Source of the DNA: Acidovorax sp. 106
GTDB lineage: Bacteria; Pseudomonadota; Gammaproteobacteria; Burkholderiales; Burkholderiaceae_C
Direction of reading: 5' to 3'
DNA: 64,000 nt
Assembly: GCF_003663825.1 (NCBI RefSeq)
Contig: NZ_RCCC01000001.1
Location: 4,658,501-4,722,500, forward strand
Shown piece by piece: positions 37,917 to 45,984 of the stretch. Each line of letters opens with the position of its first letter. The stretch's first letter is position 1. Under the pieces are notes generated by a model, which had not been told where the DNA came from, did not search any database, and saw only the letters and a program-made list of their open reading frames with translations. The position numbers and the translations under genes were made by a program.

Positions 37917-38897
37917 ATGCATTTTCGGCGTCTCTTCCTGGCTTTGGCCTGCAGCTTTTTTGCGCTGGGCTCCATCACACCCGCCTTGGCCCAAGGCAGC
38001 TACCCCGATCGCCCCGTCAAAGTCATCGTGGCCCTGCCCGCTGGCGGCAGTGCCGACATGATTGCGCGCGTGGTGACGCAGAAGATGGCGGCCGACCTGG
38101 GCCAGCCCTTTGTGGTGGACAACAAGGCGGGGGCCTCAGGCCAGATCGGTACGCCGCTGGTCTCGCGCGCCGCGCCGGACGGCTACACGCTCATGGTCTC
38201 GCCCGCGTCGTTCCTCACCACCAACAAGAGCATCTTCAAGACCCTGCCCTACGACCCCGAGGCCGACTTTGTGCCCATCACCAAGTTCGTGAACCAGCCC
38301 ATGGTGCTGGTGGTCAAGGACAAGCAGAGATTCCCCACCGTGGCCGCCGTCATCGCCGCCGCCAAGGCGGCACCAGGCAAGCTGACCTATGCCTCATCAG
38401 GCGATGGCAGCCCGCAGCACCTGGCGGGGCTGATGTTCACCACCCGCACCCAAACCGATCTGCTGCACGTGCCCTACAAGGGCGGCGCCCCCGCCATCAA
38501 CGACGCCCTGGCGGGCACGGTGGACATGCTGTTTGCCGTGCTGCCCGAGGCGCTGCCACACATCCAGTCGGGCAAGCTGCACGCGCTGGGGCTGATGGCC
38601 GCGCAACGCACCGGCACCCTGGCGCAGACACCCACCATGGCCGAAGCGGGTGCGCCAGAGATGAACCTCTCCGCCTGGGTGGGCCTGCTCGCCCCGGCCA
38701 AGACGCCCCAGCCCATCATCGACCGGCTGCAGCGTGCAGCGCATGCAGCCCTGGCAGACACTGAAACCAAGGCCAAGCTGGCCGCCAGCGGCATGGAGGT
38801 AGCACCAGGCACCAGCCAGCAGCTGAAAGACGCGATCACGCAGGAGATCAAGGTACACGCCGAGCTGGTGAAGGCGGCGGGGCTGGTGCCGCAGTAA
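37917..38897 (+). CDS. Tripartite tricarboxylate transporter-type substrate-binding protein (BUG family)
   Basis: A 326-residue periplasmic solute receptor of the Bug/TctC family, very abundant in Burkholderiales. The Sec signal peptide is residues 1-25 (hydrophobic LFLALACSFFALGSI, cleaved after ALA). Family motifs: YPDRPVKVIVALPAGGSAD, DNKAGASGQIG, PDGYTLMVSPAS, and HVPYKGGAPAINDALAG. GGGAG lies before ATG 37917. No TctA/TctB membrane partners are adjacent, as is usual for orphan Bug proteins. The ligand, probably a carboxylate, is unknown. Confidence 0.94.
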   Translation: MHFRRLFLALACSFFALGSITPALAQGSYPDRPVKVIVALPAGGSADMIARVVTQKMAADLGQPFVVDNKAGASGQIGTPLVSRAAPDGYTLMVSPASFLTTNKSIFKTLPYDPEADFVPITKFVNQPMVLVVKDKQRFPTVAAVIAAAKAAPGKLTYASSGDGSPQHLAGLMFTTRTQTDLLHVPYKGGAPAINDALAGTVDMLFAVLPEALPHIQSGKLHALGLMAAQRTGTLAQTPTMAEAGAPEMNLSAWVGLLAPAKTPQPIIDRLQRAAHAALADTETKAKLAASGMEVAPGTSQQLKDAITQEIKVHAELVKAAGLVPQ

Positions 38898-39178
38898 AGC
38901 GCCCTTGCGTGGCAAGCGGGCAGGCCCGCGCATGGCTTCGGCACAAGGGGCAAAGACTGGCGCAGCCTGCGCTGGGAGGCGCCGACCCCTACCCCTTCTG
39001 TGCCACAGCGGTAGCCCGCCAACACCCACTGGCACGGGAAAGGCGGCACCCCTCACCCTGGCACCGATGCCCCGGTTTGCCCTTGGGCTTGCAATGCGTT
39101 GACAGGCTGCGACGGGCCGAGGGGTCAGGGCGGGTGCGCTGATTTGGGTAAGGCGCTCAAAGAGCCTGTTCAAAGTGC
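38898..39178. other. Gap after the BUG receptor gene
   Basis: No gene or clear terminator is seen here. The right end (39161-39176, AGAGCCTGTTCAAAGT) resembles short sequences right after other genes (23003-23015, 40023-40035: AAGAACCTGTTC...), possibly remnants of one short repeat. Confidence 0.3.
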
Positions 39179-39209
39179 TTGACTTAGAGTGCACTCCAAC
39201 TTCCAGAAT
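39179..39209 (+). promoter_or_regulatory. MerR-type promoter and operator
   Basis: -35 TTGACT and -10 CAGAAT are separated by 19 bp, the long spacer typical of MerR-controlled promoters, and a perfect palindrome GAGTGCACTC (39187-39196) lies within the spacer. The -10 is only about 8 bp before the ATG at 39217, so the transcript would be nearly leaderless. Confidence 0.75.
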
Positions 39210-39216
39210 TCGTCCC

Positions 39217-39696
39217 ATGGCATCCCTCCTCACCATTACCGACGTCGCTGAACGCACGGGCTTGTCCGTCCACACGCTGCGCTACTACGAGCGCGCGGGC
39301 TTGATTGCCCCTGTGGCGCGTGCGCCCGGTGGCCAGCGGCGCTACGCGGCGTCGGACATGGAATGGATCGGATTCCTGCTGCGCCTGCGCGAGACCCGCA
39401 TGCCCATTGGGCAGATGCAGGCCTTCGCACGGCTGCGCAGCGAGGGGAATGCAACCGCCTCGCAGCGGCGCGAACTGCTGGAGCAGCATCTTGCACAGGT
39501 GCTGGCAACGATCACTGCAATGCAGCAAGCCGCGCAGGTGCTGCAAGCCAAGATCGGGCACTACCAGGGCCTGGAAGCTCCCCTTCGCCACACACCATCG
39601 TCCACCCGCCAAGGAAGCCCCCATGTCTCCACACACCAGTCCCCGCTACCTCCAGGGCCTCGCCAAGCTGCGCGAAATCGACGGCCAAGCCGGTGA
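39217..39696 (+). CDS. MerR family transcriptional regulator
   Basis: A 159-residue regulator. The winged HTH (about 6-75) reads [25 protein letters not shown], with the MerR wing [32 protein letters not shown] coiled-coil dimer helix (about 80-120) follows. It lacks the Cys ligands of metal-sensing MerR proteins and resembles the AdhR/NmlR-like group that answers aldehydes or other electrophiles. The last ~35 residues overlap the next gene (74 bp), so the two are translationally linked. It likely controls its own promoter at 39179-39209. Confidence 0.92.
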   Translation: MASLLTITDVAERTGLSVHTLRYYERAGLIAPVARAPGGQRRYAASDMEWIGFLLRLRETRMPIGQMQAFARLRSEGNATASQRRELLEQHLAQVLATITAMQQAAQVLQAKIGHYQGLEAPLRHTPSSTRQGSPHVSTHQSPLPPGPRQAARNRRPSR

Positions 39697-40024
39697 GCAC
39701 GTCGTAGCAAGCCTCGCCGACATTGCGCCAGACTTCGCCCGCTATCTGATCGAGTTCCCGTTTGGCGACATTTATTCGCGCCCCGGCCTGGACCTGCGCA
39801 GCCGCGAGATCGCCGTGGTGGCCGCGCTCACGGCGCTGGGCAACGCCACACCCCAACTCAAAGTGCATTTGCAGGCCGCGTTGAACGTGGGCGTCACCCG
39901 CGAAGAGATTGTCGAAGTCCTCATGCAGATGGCCGTCTACGCGGGCTTTCCGGCAGCGCTGAACGGGCTGGCCGCAGCGCGTGAAGTGTTTGCGGTGGCG
40001 GAGGCCAGCGCAGCTGCCGCATAA
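39623..40024 (+). CDS. Carboxymuconolactone decarboxylase (CMD/AhpD-like) family protein
   Basis: A 133-residue all-helical protein of the CMD family. It has the conserved [25 protein letters not shown] region and [25 protein letters not shown], matching gamma-carboxymuconolactone decarboxylase-like proteins. It has no CxxC, so it is not an AhpD-type peroxidase reductant. AAGGAAG precedes the ATG. It overlaps the MerR gene, so it is the probable regulated target. The substrate is unknown; in related loci these proteins accompany aldehyde or quinone detoxification. Confidence 0.88.
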   Translation: MSPHTSPRYLQGLAKLREIDGQAGEHVVASLADIAPDFARYLIEFPFGDIYSRPGLDLRSREIAVVAALTALGNATPQLKVHLQAALNVGVTREEIVEVLMQMAVYAGFPAALNGLAAAREVFAVAEASAAAA

Positions 40025-40064
40025 GAACCTGTTCAAAGGCGCCGACCGCTGCGGCCAGGGCGTA

Positions 40065-40283
40065 TCAGCCGGGCGCCAGCGCGCCATAGTCGAGCGCTGG
40101 CGGGCGCAGCAGGTCCTCATCGATGCCCATCACCTTGCTGGCACGCTCGACGGCCTGCCACAGCGGGGCGGGCATCTGCAAAATCTCATCGGGTGACGCA
40201 GAGCGTGCAATCCACGCGCTGATTTCGGCATGCTGCTCAGGGGTGAGCAGGTCCAGGTTCAACATCTCGTCAATGGTTTTCAT
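40065..40283 (-). CDS. Conserved small hypothetical protein
   Basis: A 72-residue soluble protein that I do not recognise by family name. It is leucine/alanine-rich and helical (DEMLNLDLLTPEQHAEISAW, PAPLWQAVERASKVMGIDED), with no signal peptide or membrane segment. It is acidic and uses normal codons for the region. I start it at ATG 40283; the longer open frame (to 40391) looks non-coding. It stands between the CMD gene (convergent) and serB (divergent). Confidence 0.6.
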   Translation of the reverse strand: MKTIDEMLNLDLLTPEQHAEISAWIARSASPDEILQMPAPLWQAVERASKVMGIDEDLLRPPALDYGALAPG

Positions 40284-40605
40284 CTGAGGGGCGGATCGGT
40301 ATATGGTCTCGCGAGCGATGGCTGGCTCTCGCGGGCTCGTGAGGATGGGTGTGCGGATCGCCAAGGCTACCCCACAAACATGCCGCCACATCGGTCAATA
40401 TCAACCTGGACCGGGTCACGGCCGCCTTGCTCCTCTGCACGCTGGGCTGAGAAGCCCGCCCGCGCCCCATCGCCAACGCTCTGGCCTCCTCGCCGCAGCC
40501 CAGCCCTCTTGTCCACCCAGACCGCCACCCTCACAGTCCATCCGCAGTCCATGGGCGATACCATTACGGGTTCTGATTCCAGCATTTGCCTCAAGCGCCT
40601 TCGCC
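40284..40605. other. Gap between the small hypothetical gene and serB
   Basis: No gene is supported here; the open frames on both strands have no recognisable similarity. It must contain the promoters of both divergent genes, but no hexamer pair stands out. Inverted GC-rich words (CTCGCGAG at 40307-40314, CTCGCGGG at 40328-40335) are present. Confidence 0.3.
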
Positions 40606-41322
40606 ATGAAAAACACCACCGAATTTGCCCCTGGCCTTGTGGTCCAGGGCATCGACCCGCTCCTGTCCCTGTCCAGCTACAAGCTGATCGCCTTCGACAT
40701 GGACTCCACCCTCATCAACATCGAATGCGTGGACGAGATCGCCGATGCCGCAGGCCGCAAAGCCGAAGTGGCGGCGATCACGGAAGCCGCCATGCAAGGC
40801 CTGATCACCGACTACAAAGAGAGCCTGCGCCAGCGCGTGGCCCTGCTCAAAGGCGTGACGGTGCAACACATGGAGCAGGTGTTTGCAGAGCGCCTGCGCT
40901 TTAACCCTGGCGCCCAGGAACTCATCACCGCAGCCAAGGCTGCTGGCCTGACCACGCTGCTGGTATCGGGTGGTTTCACCTTCTTTGCCGACCGCGTGAA
41001 GTCGGGCCTTGGCATCGACTTTGCCCGCGCCAACATGCTGGAGGTGGACAACGGCTTGCTCACCGGCCGCATGGTGGACCAGCCCTGGGGCGACATCTGC
41101 GACGGCGCCGAGAAGCGCCGCACCCTGCTGGAGCTGGCCTCGCTCATGGGCATCTCACCATCGCAGGCGATTGCGGTGGGCGATGGGGCCAACGACCTGC
41201 CCATGATGGGCGTTGCGGGCCTGTCTGTGGCCTACCACGCCAAGCCAGCCGTGCGCGCGCAGGCCAAGGTGGCCATCAACCAAGGCGGCTTGGACCGATT
41301 GCTGGAAGTCTTCAGCCGCTAA
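40606..41322 (+). CDS. serB: Phosphoserine phosphatase SerB
   Basis: A 238-residue HAD-family phosphatase, last step of serine synthesis. The nucleophile motif is FDMDSTLINIECVDEIAD (Asp at about residue 32), motif II is LLVSGGFTFFADRV, and motif III/IV is AVGDGANDLPMM. This is the short form without the N-terminal ACT domain. ATG 40606 gives the conserved start; the longer open frame upstream is not conserved. The 3' end is followed immediately by a large imperfect palindrome (41324-41488). Confidence 0.95.
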   Translation: MKNTTEFAPGLVVQGIDPLLSLSSYKLIAFDMDSTLINIECVDEIADAAGRKAEVAAITEAAMQGLITDYKESLRQRVALLKGVTVQHMEQVFAERLRFNPGAQELITAAKAAGLTTLLVSGGFTFFADRVKSGLGIDFARANMLEVDNGLLTGRMVDQPWGDICDGAEKRRTLLELASLMGISPSQAIAVGDGANDLPMMGVAGLSVAYHAKPAVRAQAKVAINQGGLDRLLEVFSR

Positions 41323-41323
41323 G

Positions 41324-41488
41324 GATGTCCTGCATCACCCTCGCGAGGCGGTGGTAGTGCGGATCGGGAGGGGCCGCAAGGCGTCTTTTGGCAGCCAATA
41401 GCTGGGCTATTGGCAAGAAAAGCAACGCAGCGGACCGCCCGAGGCCGCGCTATCACAGACCGCAGGGAGTTATGCAGGACATCCCTCA
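41324..41488. repeat. Large imperfect palindrome (~165 bp, MITE-like)
   Basis: The outer arms are GGATGTCCTGCATCACC and, inverted, GAGTTATGCAGGACATCC, 13-16 bp matching. Inner arms continue (GCGGTGGTAGTGCGG against CCGCGCTATCACAGACCGC), and CCAATAGC/GCTATTGG flanks a 3-base centre at about 41395-41413. The whole unit folds into one long hairpin. It resembles a non-autonomous palindromic element, and AAGCAACGCAGCGGA within it recurs at 14169-14183. It lies two bases after serB. Confidence 0.7.
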
Positions 41489-41664
41489 GGCAGAGTGCAG
41501 GGTGCGCCGCCAAAGCGCGGGCGTTTGAGGAAAAGTGCACAGCTTGTTGCACTTCAGAGGGCAGCAATGCCCTTGGCAGGGCAAAGGCGTCGGCACAATC
41601 CGCCCGCACGGGGCCACACCGCCCCACTTTGCCACCCTCTGTTGCGCTTTGGCGCCCCGCACTT

Positions 41665-42708
41665 ATGACCTCTTTCGCTGGCGCCACCCGTGCGCTGTTG
41701 GCCGCACCGCTGCTGCTGGCCCTGCTTGCCTGCAACTCCAAATCTGAAGACACCGCCAATGCCCCTGCGGCGCCCAGCATCGCTGTCAACGAAGCGCCAG
41801 CCAGTGGCAAACCCGCCGCTGCGACGCCCCCCGCCAAGGCCCCTGTGGAGGAACCCAGTGCCGCAGCCAAGTTGCAGGACTACATCGGCTGCTACAACAG
41901 GCTGGATGGCCGAGCCCACAAGTCCATCGAGCGCTACGCCACCTGGGTGAAAAACATGAAGACCGGCCCCACAGGCCGCGAAAGCGTGGTGTACGGCCTG
42001 TACGCCACCGACCCCGAAAGCACTGCGAAGTGCAAAACCAGCTTTGCCACGTCCGCAGCGCAAAAGCCCGCCATGCAGGCGCTGGATGCAGCGGGCGCCG
42101 CCTACATCCAGGCGCTTGATGCCATGGACACCCAGGTGACCGAGGCCAACAACTACTACAGCCGCGACAACTACAAGGACGACAAGTTCGCCAAAGGCAA
42201 GGCCATGCATGCCCCGCTGGTGGCTAGCTTTGAGGCGTTCCAAAAAGCCAGCAGCGCCTTCTCTGACCAGTTGGATGTAGAAAACGACAAAGTGCTGGCA
42301 GCCAAACTGGCCGACGTGGAAAAGACCGAAGGAAAGCAGTACACCTACTACCGCATGGCCCTGATGGCGCGCGCCAAGGCCCTGGTCAACTTGCTGGGCG
42401 AAGAGAAGTTTGATGTGGCCATGGCCGAAACACGCCTGTCAGCCTACGAAGCCCTTGCCGACGAATCGTTGGTATATGCCAAAGCGCACAAAGACGGCCG
42501 CGATATCCACTGGAGCTTTTTTGAGAGCAGTACCGAACAATTCCGCCAGACAGCCAAAGAGCGGTTTCGCCGCGTGCGCGACAGAGTGCCCTACAACGAG
42601 GGGGACCGCATGATCATGCAAACAGGCTCTGGCTGGATGGTGGAAGGCAGCCCCCAAAAATTGCTGAAGACCTACAACGAGCTGGTCGACAAAAGCAACG
42701 ATTTCTGA
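41665..42708 (+). CDS. DUF3829 (YiiG-like) lipoprotein
   Basis: A 347-residue predicted outer-membrane or periplasmic lipoprotein. The lipobox is LLALLAC-N at residues ~17-24 after a hydrophobic signal. A Pro/Ala-rich linker (about 30-70) leads into the DUF3829 helical domain (LQDYIGCYNRLDGRAHKSIERY, YYSRDNYKDDKFAKGKAMH, and the C-terminal GSPQKLLKTYNELVDKSN). The function of the family is unknown. The ATG at 41665 was chosen for the signal; the open frame runs upstream through the palindrome but is not coding there. Confidence 0.9.
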   Translation: MTSFAGATRALLAAPLLLALLACNSKSEDTANAPAAPSIAVNEAPASGKPAAATPPAKAPVEEPSAAAKLQDYIGCYNRLDGRAHKSIERYATWVKNMKTGPTGRESVVYGLYATDPESTAKCKTSFATSAAQKPAMQALDAAGAAYIQALDAMDTQVTEANNYYSRDNYKDDKFAKGKAMHAPLVASFEAFQKASSAFSDQLDVENDKVLAAKLADVEKTEGKQYTYYRMALMARAKALVNLLGEEKFDVAMAETRLSAYEALADESLVYAKAHKDGRDIHWSFFESSTEQFRQTAKERFRRVRDRVPYNEGDRMIMQTGSGWMVEGSPQKLLKTYNELVDKSNDF

Positions 42709-42768
42709 CGGAAGCGAGGGCGCCTGGGCAGGCCCCTCACACGCCCCTCGCACGCGGCCGGTCTTGAG

Positions 42769-42794
42769 CCTGCAGGCAGAGTGCCTGCAGGTTT
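42769..42794 (+). terminator. Intrinsic terminator after the DUF3829 gene
   Basis: Perfect 9-bp stem CCTGCAGGC / GCCTGCAGG with loop AGAGT, followed by TTTCCT. It lies between the convergent DUF3829 and nsrR genes; the T-run is short. Confidence 0.6.
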
Positions 42795-42796
42795 CC

Positions 42797-43288
42797 TCAG
42801 CCCTTGATAGGCAAACCCGTCACCGGTTTCGCATCCCGCATGCTGCGCCGAATCAAGGGCTGCGCCAGCATCTTGGGATTGGGCGCATCCACCAAGTCGG
42901 CCAGCGTGACGCCATCGAGCACCGCCAGATAGGCATTGATAGCGTCGCCCAGCACCCCTTTGAGGCGGCAGTTGCCGCTCAGCCGGCACTGGTTCACATG
43001 GGGATCAAAACACTCCACAAGGTGAAAGTCCGTCTCCGTCTGGCGCACGACGGCGCCCAGATTGATCTCGGCAGGGGCTTTCATCAGGCGCATGCCGCCC
43101 CCACGCCCGCGCGTGGTCTCCAGCAGGCCTTGTGCTGCCAGCTCTTGCACGATCTTCATCAAATGGCTGCGCGATATGCCGTAGCCCTCGGCCACCTCGG
43201 TGATGGTCACGGGCTGCTCGCGGCCCTGGGTGGCCGCGCAATACATCAGCACACGCAGGGTGTAGTCCGTCCATTGGGTAAGGCGCAT
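42797..43288 (-). CDS. nsrR: Nitric-oxide-sensing Rrf2 family repressor NsrR
   Basis: A 163-residue Rrf2 regulator. The winged HTH (about 1-75) reads MRLTQWTDYTLRVLMYCA and VTITEVAEGYGISRSHLMKIV. The Fe-S cysteines are in the loop CFDPHVNQCRLSGNCRLKGVL (about 92-112), the spacing typical of NsrR rather than IscR. NO destroys the cluster and releases repression. It is divergent from the RIC (ytfE) gene, with a candidate NsrR box between. The C-terminal ~25 residues have no assigned role. Confidence 0.92.
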   Translation of the reverse strand: MRLTQWTDYTLRVLMYCAATQGREQPVTITEVAEGYGISRSHLMKIVQELAAQGLLETTRGRGGGMRLMKAPAEINLGAVVRQTETDFHLVECFDPHVNQCRLSGNCRLKGVLGDAINAYLAVLDGVTLADLVDAPNPKMLAQPLIRRSMRDAKPVTGLPIKG

Positions 43289-43312
43289 AGAGTTTGTCCT
43301 GGCTCAATTTAA

Positions 43313-43335
43313 AAGATGCTTGTTATCTGAATTTT
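43313..43335. promoter_or_regulatory. Candidate NsrR operator between nsrR and the RIC gene
   Basis: AAGATGCTTGTTATCTGAATTTT matches the 11-1-11 NsrR motif (AAGATGCATTT-N-AAATGCATCTT) at about 16 of 22 positions, the left half at 9 of 11. It lies 25 bp from the nsrR start and about 46 bp from the RIC start. A second inverted word ATTCA-N7-TGAAT lies at about 43348-43365. Confidence 0.55.
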
Positions 43336-43380
43336 ATTAACTAAAATATTCACAATAAATGAATCTTTAAGGAATCCCCC

Positions 43381-44106
43381 ATGAATGCTCGACTTCAAGA
43401 AACGCAACCCGCTCTGAGCGCAGAGCAAGCCATTGGTCAGATCGCCGTGCAACTGCCGGGATCGACAGCGATTTTTCGCCGCTTGAAGTTGGACTTTTGC
43501 TGCGGCGGCCAGGTCAGCCTGCGCGAAGCAGCCACCCAAAAGTCGCTGGATGTGGATGCCGTGATGGCAGAGTTGTCGCAACTGCAGCGCAGCAGCAGCC
43601 TGCCTGGGGTGACATCGCCCACAGAGCTGATCGACCACATTCTGGAGCGATACCACGAAGTGCATCGCGTGCAACTGCCCGAGCTGATTCGCATGGCACG
43701 CCGCGTGGAAGCCGTGCACCGCGACCACCCATTGGTGCCTGCTGGCTTGGCCGACACCCTGGAGGCCATGCACGAAGAACTGCTCTCGCACATGCAAAAG
43801 GAAGAGGTCGTGTTGTTCCCCATGCTCAAGGCGGGCGGCAATCCGTTTGTGGGCCAGCCCATTGGCGTGATGCGCGCCGAGCACGTAGACCACGGGGCAT
43901 CGCTGGACAAGCTCAATGCCCTGACCCACGACGCCACCCCACCCCAAGGCGCCTGCAACACCTGGCGCGCCCTGTATGCGGGCATTGCCCAGTTGGGAGA
44001 AGACCTGATCAACCACATTCACCTGGAGAACAACCTTTTGTTCCCACAGTTTGAAGCAGCGGCCACCACGCAAGGTTGCGGTACATCAGCTTGTAGCTGC
44101 AACTGA
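43381..44106 (+). CDS. ytfE: Iron-sulfur cluster repair di-iron protein RIC (YtfE/ScdA)
   Basis: A 241-residue cytoplasmic protein that repairs Fe-S clusters damaged by NO or oxidants. The N-terminal ScdA_N domain (about 15-80) has the signature KLDFCCGGQVSLREA. The C-terminal hemerythrin-like domain supplies the di-iron ligands: HILERYHEVHR, AMHEELLSHMQKEEVVLFP, MRAEHVDHG and DLINHIHLENNLLFP. Normal length. It is divergent from nsrR and 18 bp before a truncated globin gene, forming an NO-response cassette. Confidence 0.95.
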   Translation: MNARLQETQPALSAEQAIGQIAVQLPGSTAIFRRLKLDFCCGGQVSLREAATQKSLDVDAVMAELSQLQRSSSLPGVTSPTELIDHILERYHEVHRVQLPELIRMARRVEAVHRDHPLVPAGLADTLEAMHEELLSHMQKEEVVLFPMLKAGGNPFVGQPIGVMRAEHVDHGASLDKLNALTHDATPPQGACNTWRALYAGIAQLGEDLINHIHLENNLLFPQFEAAATTQGCGTSACSCN

Positions 44107-44123
44107 TCGTGCACACTGCGCCC

Positions 44124-44549
44124 ATGCCAGTCACCACCGCACACCGCACTCCCGACAAGGAAAGCATCACCGAGCTGGTGCATGCGTTTTATGCAGATGT
44201 GCGCAAGGACGACTTGCTGGGCCCGGTGTTTGACAAGGCGCTGCATGGGCAGTGGGATACCCACTTGCACCGCTTGGTCGATTTTTGGAGCACCGTGCTG
44301 TTGGGCACCCGCAGCTTCAAAGGCAATGTGCTGGACAAGCACCTGTCGCTGCAGGACGTGACCCCCGCCCATTTTGCAGCATGGGTGCACCTGTGGAACG
44401 GGCACACCGCGCGCTTGTTTGCCCCCGAGGTGGCCCACGGCTTGCAAGCGGCAGCCCATGGCGTGGCCCGCAATTTGTTCAGAGGGTATTTTGGGAGCCT
44501 GCCTGCGTTTGCAGCAGCAGAGCCACAGGAGCCCCACGCGCAAGGCTAA
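44124..44549 (+). CDS. Group III truncated hemoglobin
   Basis: A 141-residue small globin of the trHb III group. Recognisable segments are ITELVHAFYADVRKDDLLGPVF (helices A/B with the B10 region), HLHRLVDFWSTVLLG and FKGNVLDKHLSL, with the proximal-His helix around DVTPAHFAAWVHLW. A GTG 15 bases upstream is an alternative start. It lies 17 bp after the RIC gene stop, so both should be under NsrR. Such globins probably scavenge NO or bind ligand at low oxygen; activity is inference. Confidence 0.85.
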   Translation: MPVTTAHRTPDKESITELVHAFYADVRKDDLLGPVFDKALHGQWDTHLHRLVDFWSTVLLGTRSFKGNVLDKHLSLQDVTPAHFAAWVHLWNGHTARLFAPEVAHGLQAAAHGVARNLFRGYFGSLPAFAAAEPQEPHAQG

Positions 44550-44660
44550 GTAGCTGTTCACAGGGCCGCTTGCCGCCACTGAGGGGCTTCGTGGCGTTCA
44601 GCGCTTCCCACATGCCCAGCACTGCGTGCAATGGCCTTGGGTCAAGGCCTCTGCTTGGGT

Positions 44661-44834
44661 TTATCGGCCTTTGCCGCCGGGGGTGAAGAACAGTGCCAAA
44701 CCCACCGCGATGAGCGCCACCGGCCACCACACGCGCAACAACTCACGCAGGCTGATGCTGATCAGCCCCAGGTTGGTCAGCAAGAAAAACACGCCCAAAA
44801 CGACCAGCACAATCGCTGCGATATTGCCTTTCAT
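44661..44834 (-). CDS. Small two-helix membrane protein (LiaI/LiaF-like transmembrane region)
   Basis: A 57-residue protein, almost all membrane: segment 1 is IAAIVLVVLGVFFLLTNLGL, a short loop LLRVWW, then segment 2 PVALIAVGLALFF. This is the arrangement of the LiaI-LiaF-like / DUF5668 region (GxFLLxNxGL motif). GGAG precedes ATG 44834 by eight bases, and the stop is TAA. The function is unknown. Confidence 0.8.
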   Translation of the reverse strand: MKGNIAAIVLVVLGVFFLLTNLGLISISLRELLRVWWPVALIAVGLALFFTPGGKGR

Positions 44835-44926
44835 TGGCACTCCCTCAAGTTGGTAAACAGATGCCGAATTGATGCTGTGGCGATTATGGCGCTGGCCAAC
44901 GCGTGAGGCCTGACTGACCGCAAACC

Positions 44927-45148
44927 CTATCGCAATGGCGCCAGCAGGTCGGTCAGCCCGTTGTGGTCGATTTCGTGCATCAGGGCCAACAGGCGCCCCA
45001 GGTCGTTGTGGGGGAAGCCTTCCCGCGCAAACCAGTTCAGGTAATTGCCAGGCAAATCGGCAATCACGCACCCCTTGTGCTTGCCATACGGCATTTGCAC
45101 AGTCACCAGCCGTTGCAGCGTGGCCGGGTCCATGCCCGCAATGTCCAT
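44927..45148 (-). CDS. DUF3820 family protein
   Basis: A 73-residue small soluble protein of DUF3820. It shows the family pattern MPYGKHKGCVIADLPGNYLNWF then REGFPHNDLGRLLAL. The family has no proven function. The start is ATG 45148, four bases after the SUI1 gene stop; with DUF2721 upstream this makes a three-gene minus-strand run. Confidence 0.85.
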   Translation of the reverse strand: MDIAGMDPATLQRLVTVQMPYGKHKGCVIADLPGNYLNWFAREGFPHNDLGRLLALMHEIDHNGLTDLLAPLR

Positions 45149-45151
45149 GGA

Positions 45152-45523
45152 TCAGCCCCCCGCGCGCTTGACCTTGTGGCCCAGCTTTTGCAGCGCAGCC
45201 ATCACGCGGTCAATGTGATCGCCCTGTACCTCAATCACCCCGTCCTTAACGGTACCGCCCGTGCCACACGCGGTTTTGAGCTGTTTACCCAGCTGCTCCA
45301 ACGCCGCGGCATCCAGCAACAGGCCTTTGACCAGGGTAACGGCCTTGCCTCCCCGGCCTTTGGTTTCTCGCGATACCCGCACGATGCCATCCCCCGTGGG
45401 CAAGGGCTTGTTTTGCTTGCAAACGCACTGTGCCTGGGGCTGGCTGCAGTCCGGGCACATGCGACCGTGATCGGTGGAATAGACCAGGCCGCCCAGGCTT
45501 TTGAGATCACGCAATGAGGCCAT
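45152..45523 (-). CDS. yciH: SUI1/eIF1-like translation factor YciH
   Basis: A 123-residue protein. The N-terminal ~40 residues contain a Cys cluster (CPDCSQPQAQCVC) that could bind zinc. The SUI1 domain occupies about 45-120 (GDGIVRVSRETKGRGGKAVT, LKTACGTGGTVKDGVIEVQG). Bacterial SUI1 homologues are thought to influence initiation fidelity. ATG 45523 was chosen over GTG 45529. The start is two bases after the DUF2721 stop. Confidence 0.93.
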   Translation of the reverse strand: MASLRDLKSLGGLVYSTDHGRMCPDCSQPQAQCVCKQNKPLPTGDGIVRVSRETKGRGGKAVTLVKGLLLDAAALEQLGKQLKTACGTGGTVKDGVIEVQGDHIDRVMAALQKLGHKVKRAGG

Positions 45524-45525
45524 GG

Positions 45526-45984
45526 TCACTTCCCCTGCGCACTCAGCAGCTGAAAGTTCAGCAGGCGCGTGGCCATCACTGTCTCAGTGAAAAACAGCAC
45601 CAGCGCCATCAAAAATGAAATCACCCCGCTCAAGAAGCTCGCCACAGCCCAGCTGTGCCCCCGAAAATCCATGGTTTCCCCCAAAAACAGCAAGACGATG
45701 GTGACCCCGATCAGGAAGCCGCACAGCGTCAGCAGCCCAATGCAGGCATTGGCCAGGCGCCCCCGGGTGCGCAGGTAGCCCAACTCCAGCATGGCCCGGT
45801 CGTGGTGCTCGGTGTCGCTGGAGTTGCGCGCGCGGTCCTCGACCACCCGGGCCCGGTCAATGATGCGCGCCAGGCGCCCCGCCACGGCGCCAATCATGCC
45901 GGCCACGGCGGTCAGCAAAAACACCGGGGCTACGGCCAGCTGGATGCCGTGGGTGATGGTGCCGGGTTCTATGGCGAAGCTCAT
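45526..45984 (-). CDS. DUF2721 family membrane protein
   Basis: A 152-residue protein with three hydrophobic segments (about 17-38, 80-103, 112-137). Between the first and second is a cytoplasmic loop with the family's RLARIIDRARVVEDR pattern. The function is unknown. It is the first gene of the DUF2721-yciH-DUF3820 run. Confidence 0.88.
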   Translation of the reverse strand: MSFAIEPGTITHGIQLAVAPVFLLTAVAGMIGAVAGRLARIIDRARVVEDRARNSSDTEHHDRAMLELGYLRTRGRLANACIGLLTLCGFLIGVTIVLLFLGETMDFRGHSWAVASFLSGVISFLMALVLFFTETVMATRLLNFQLLSAQGK

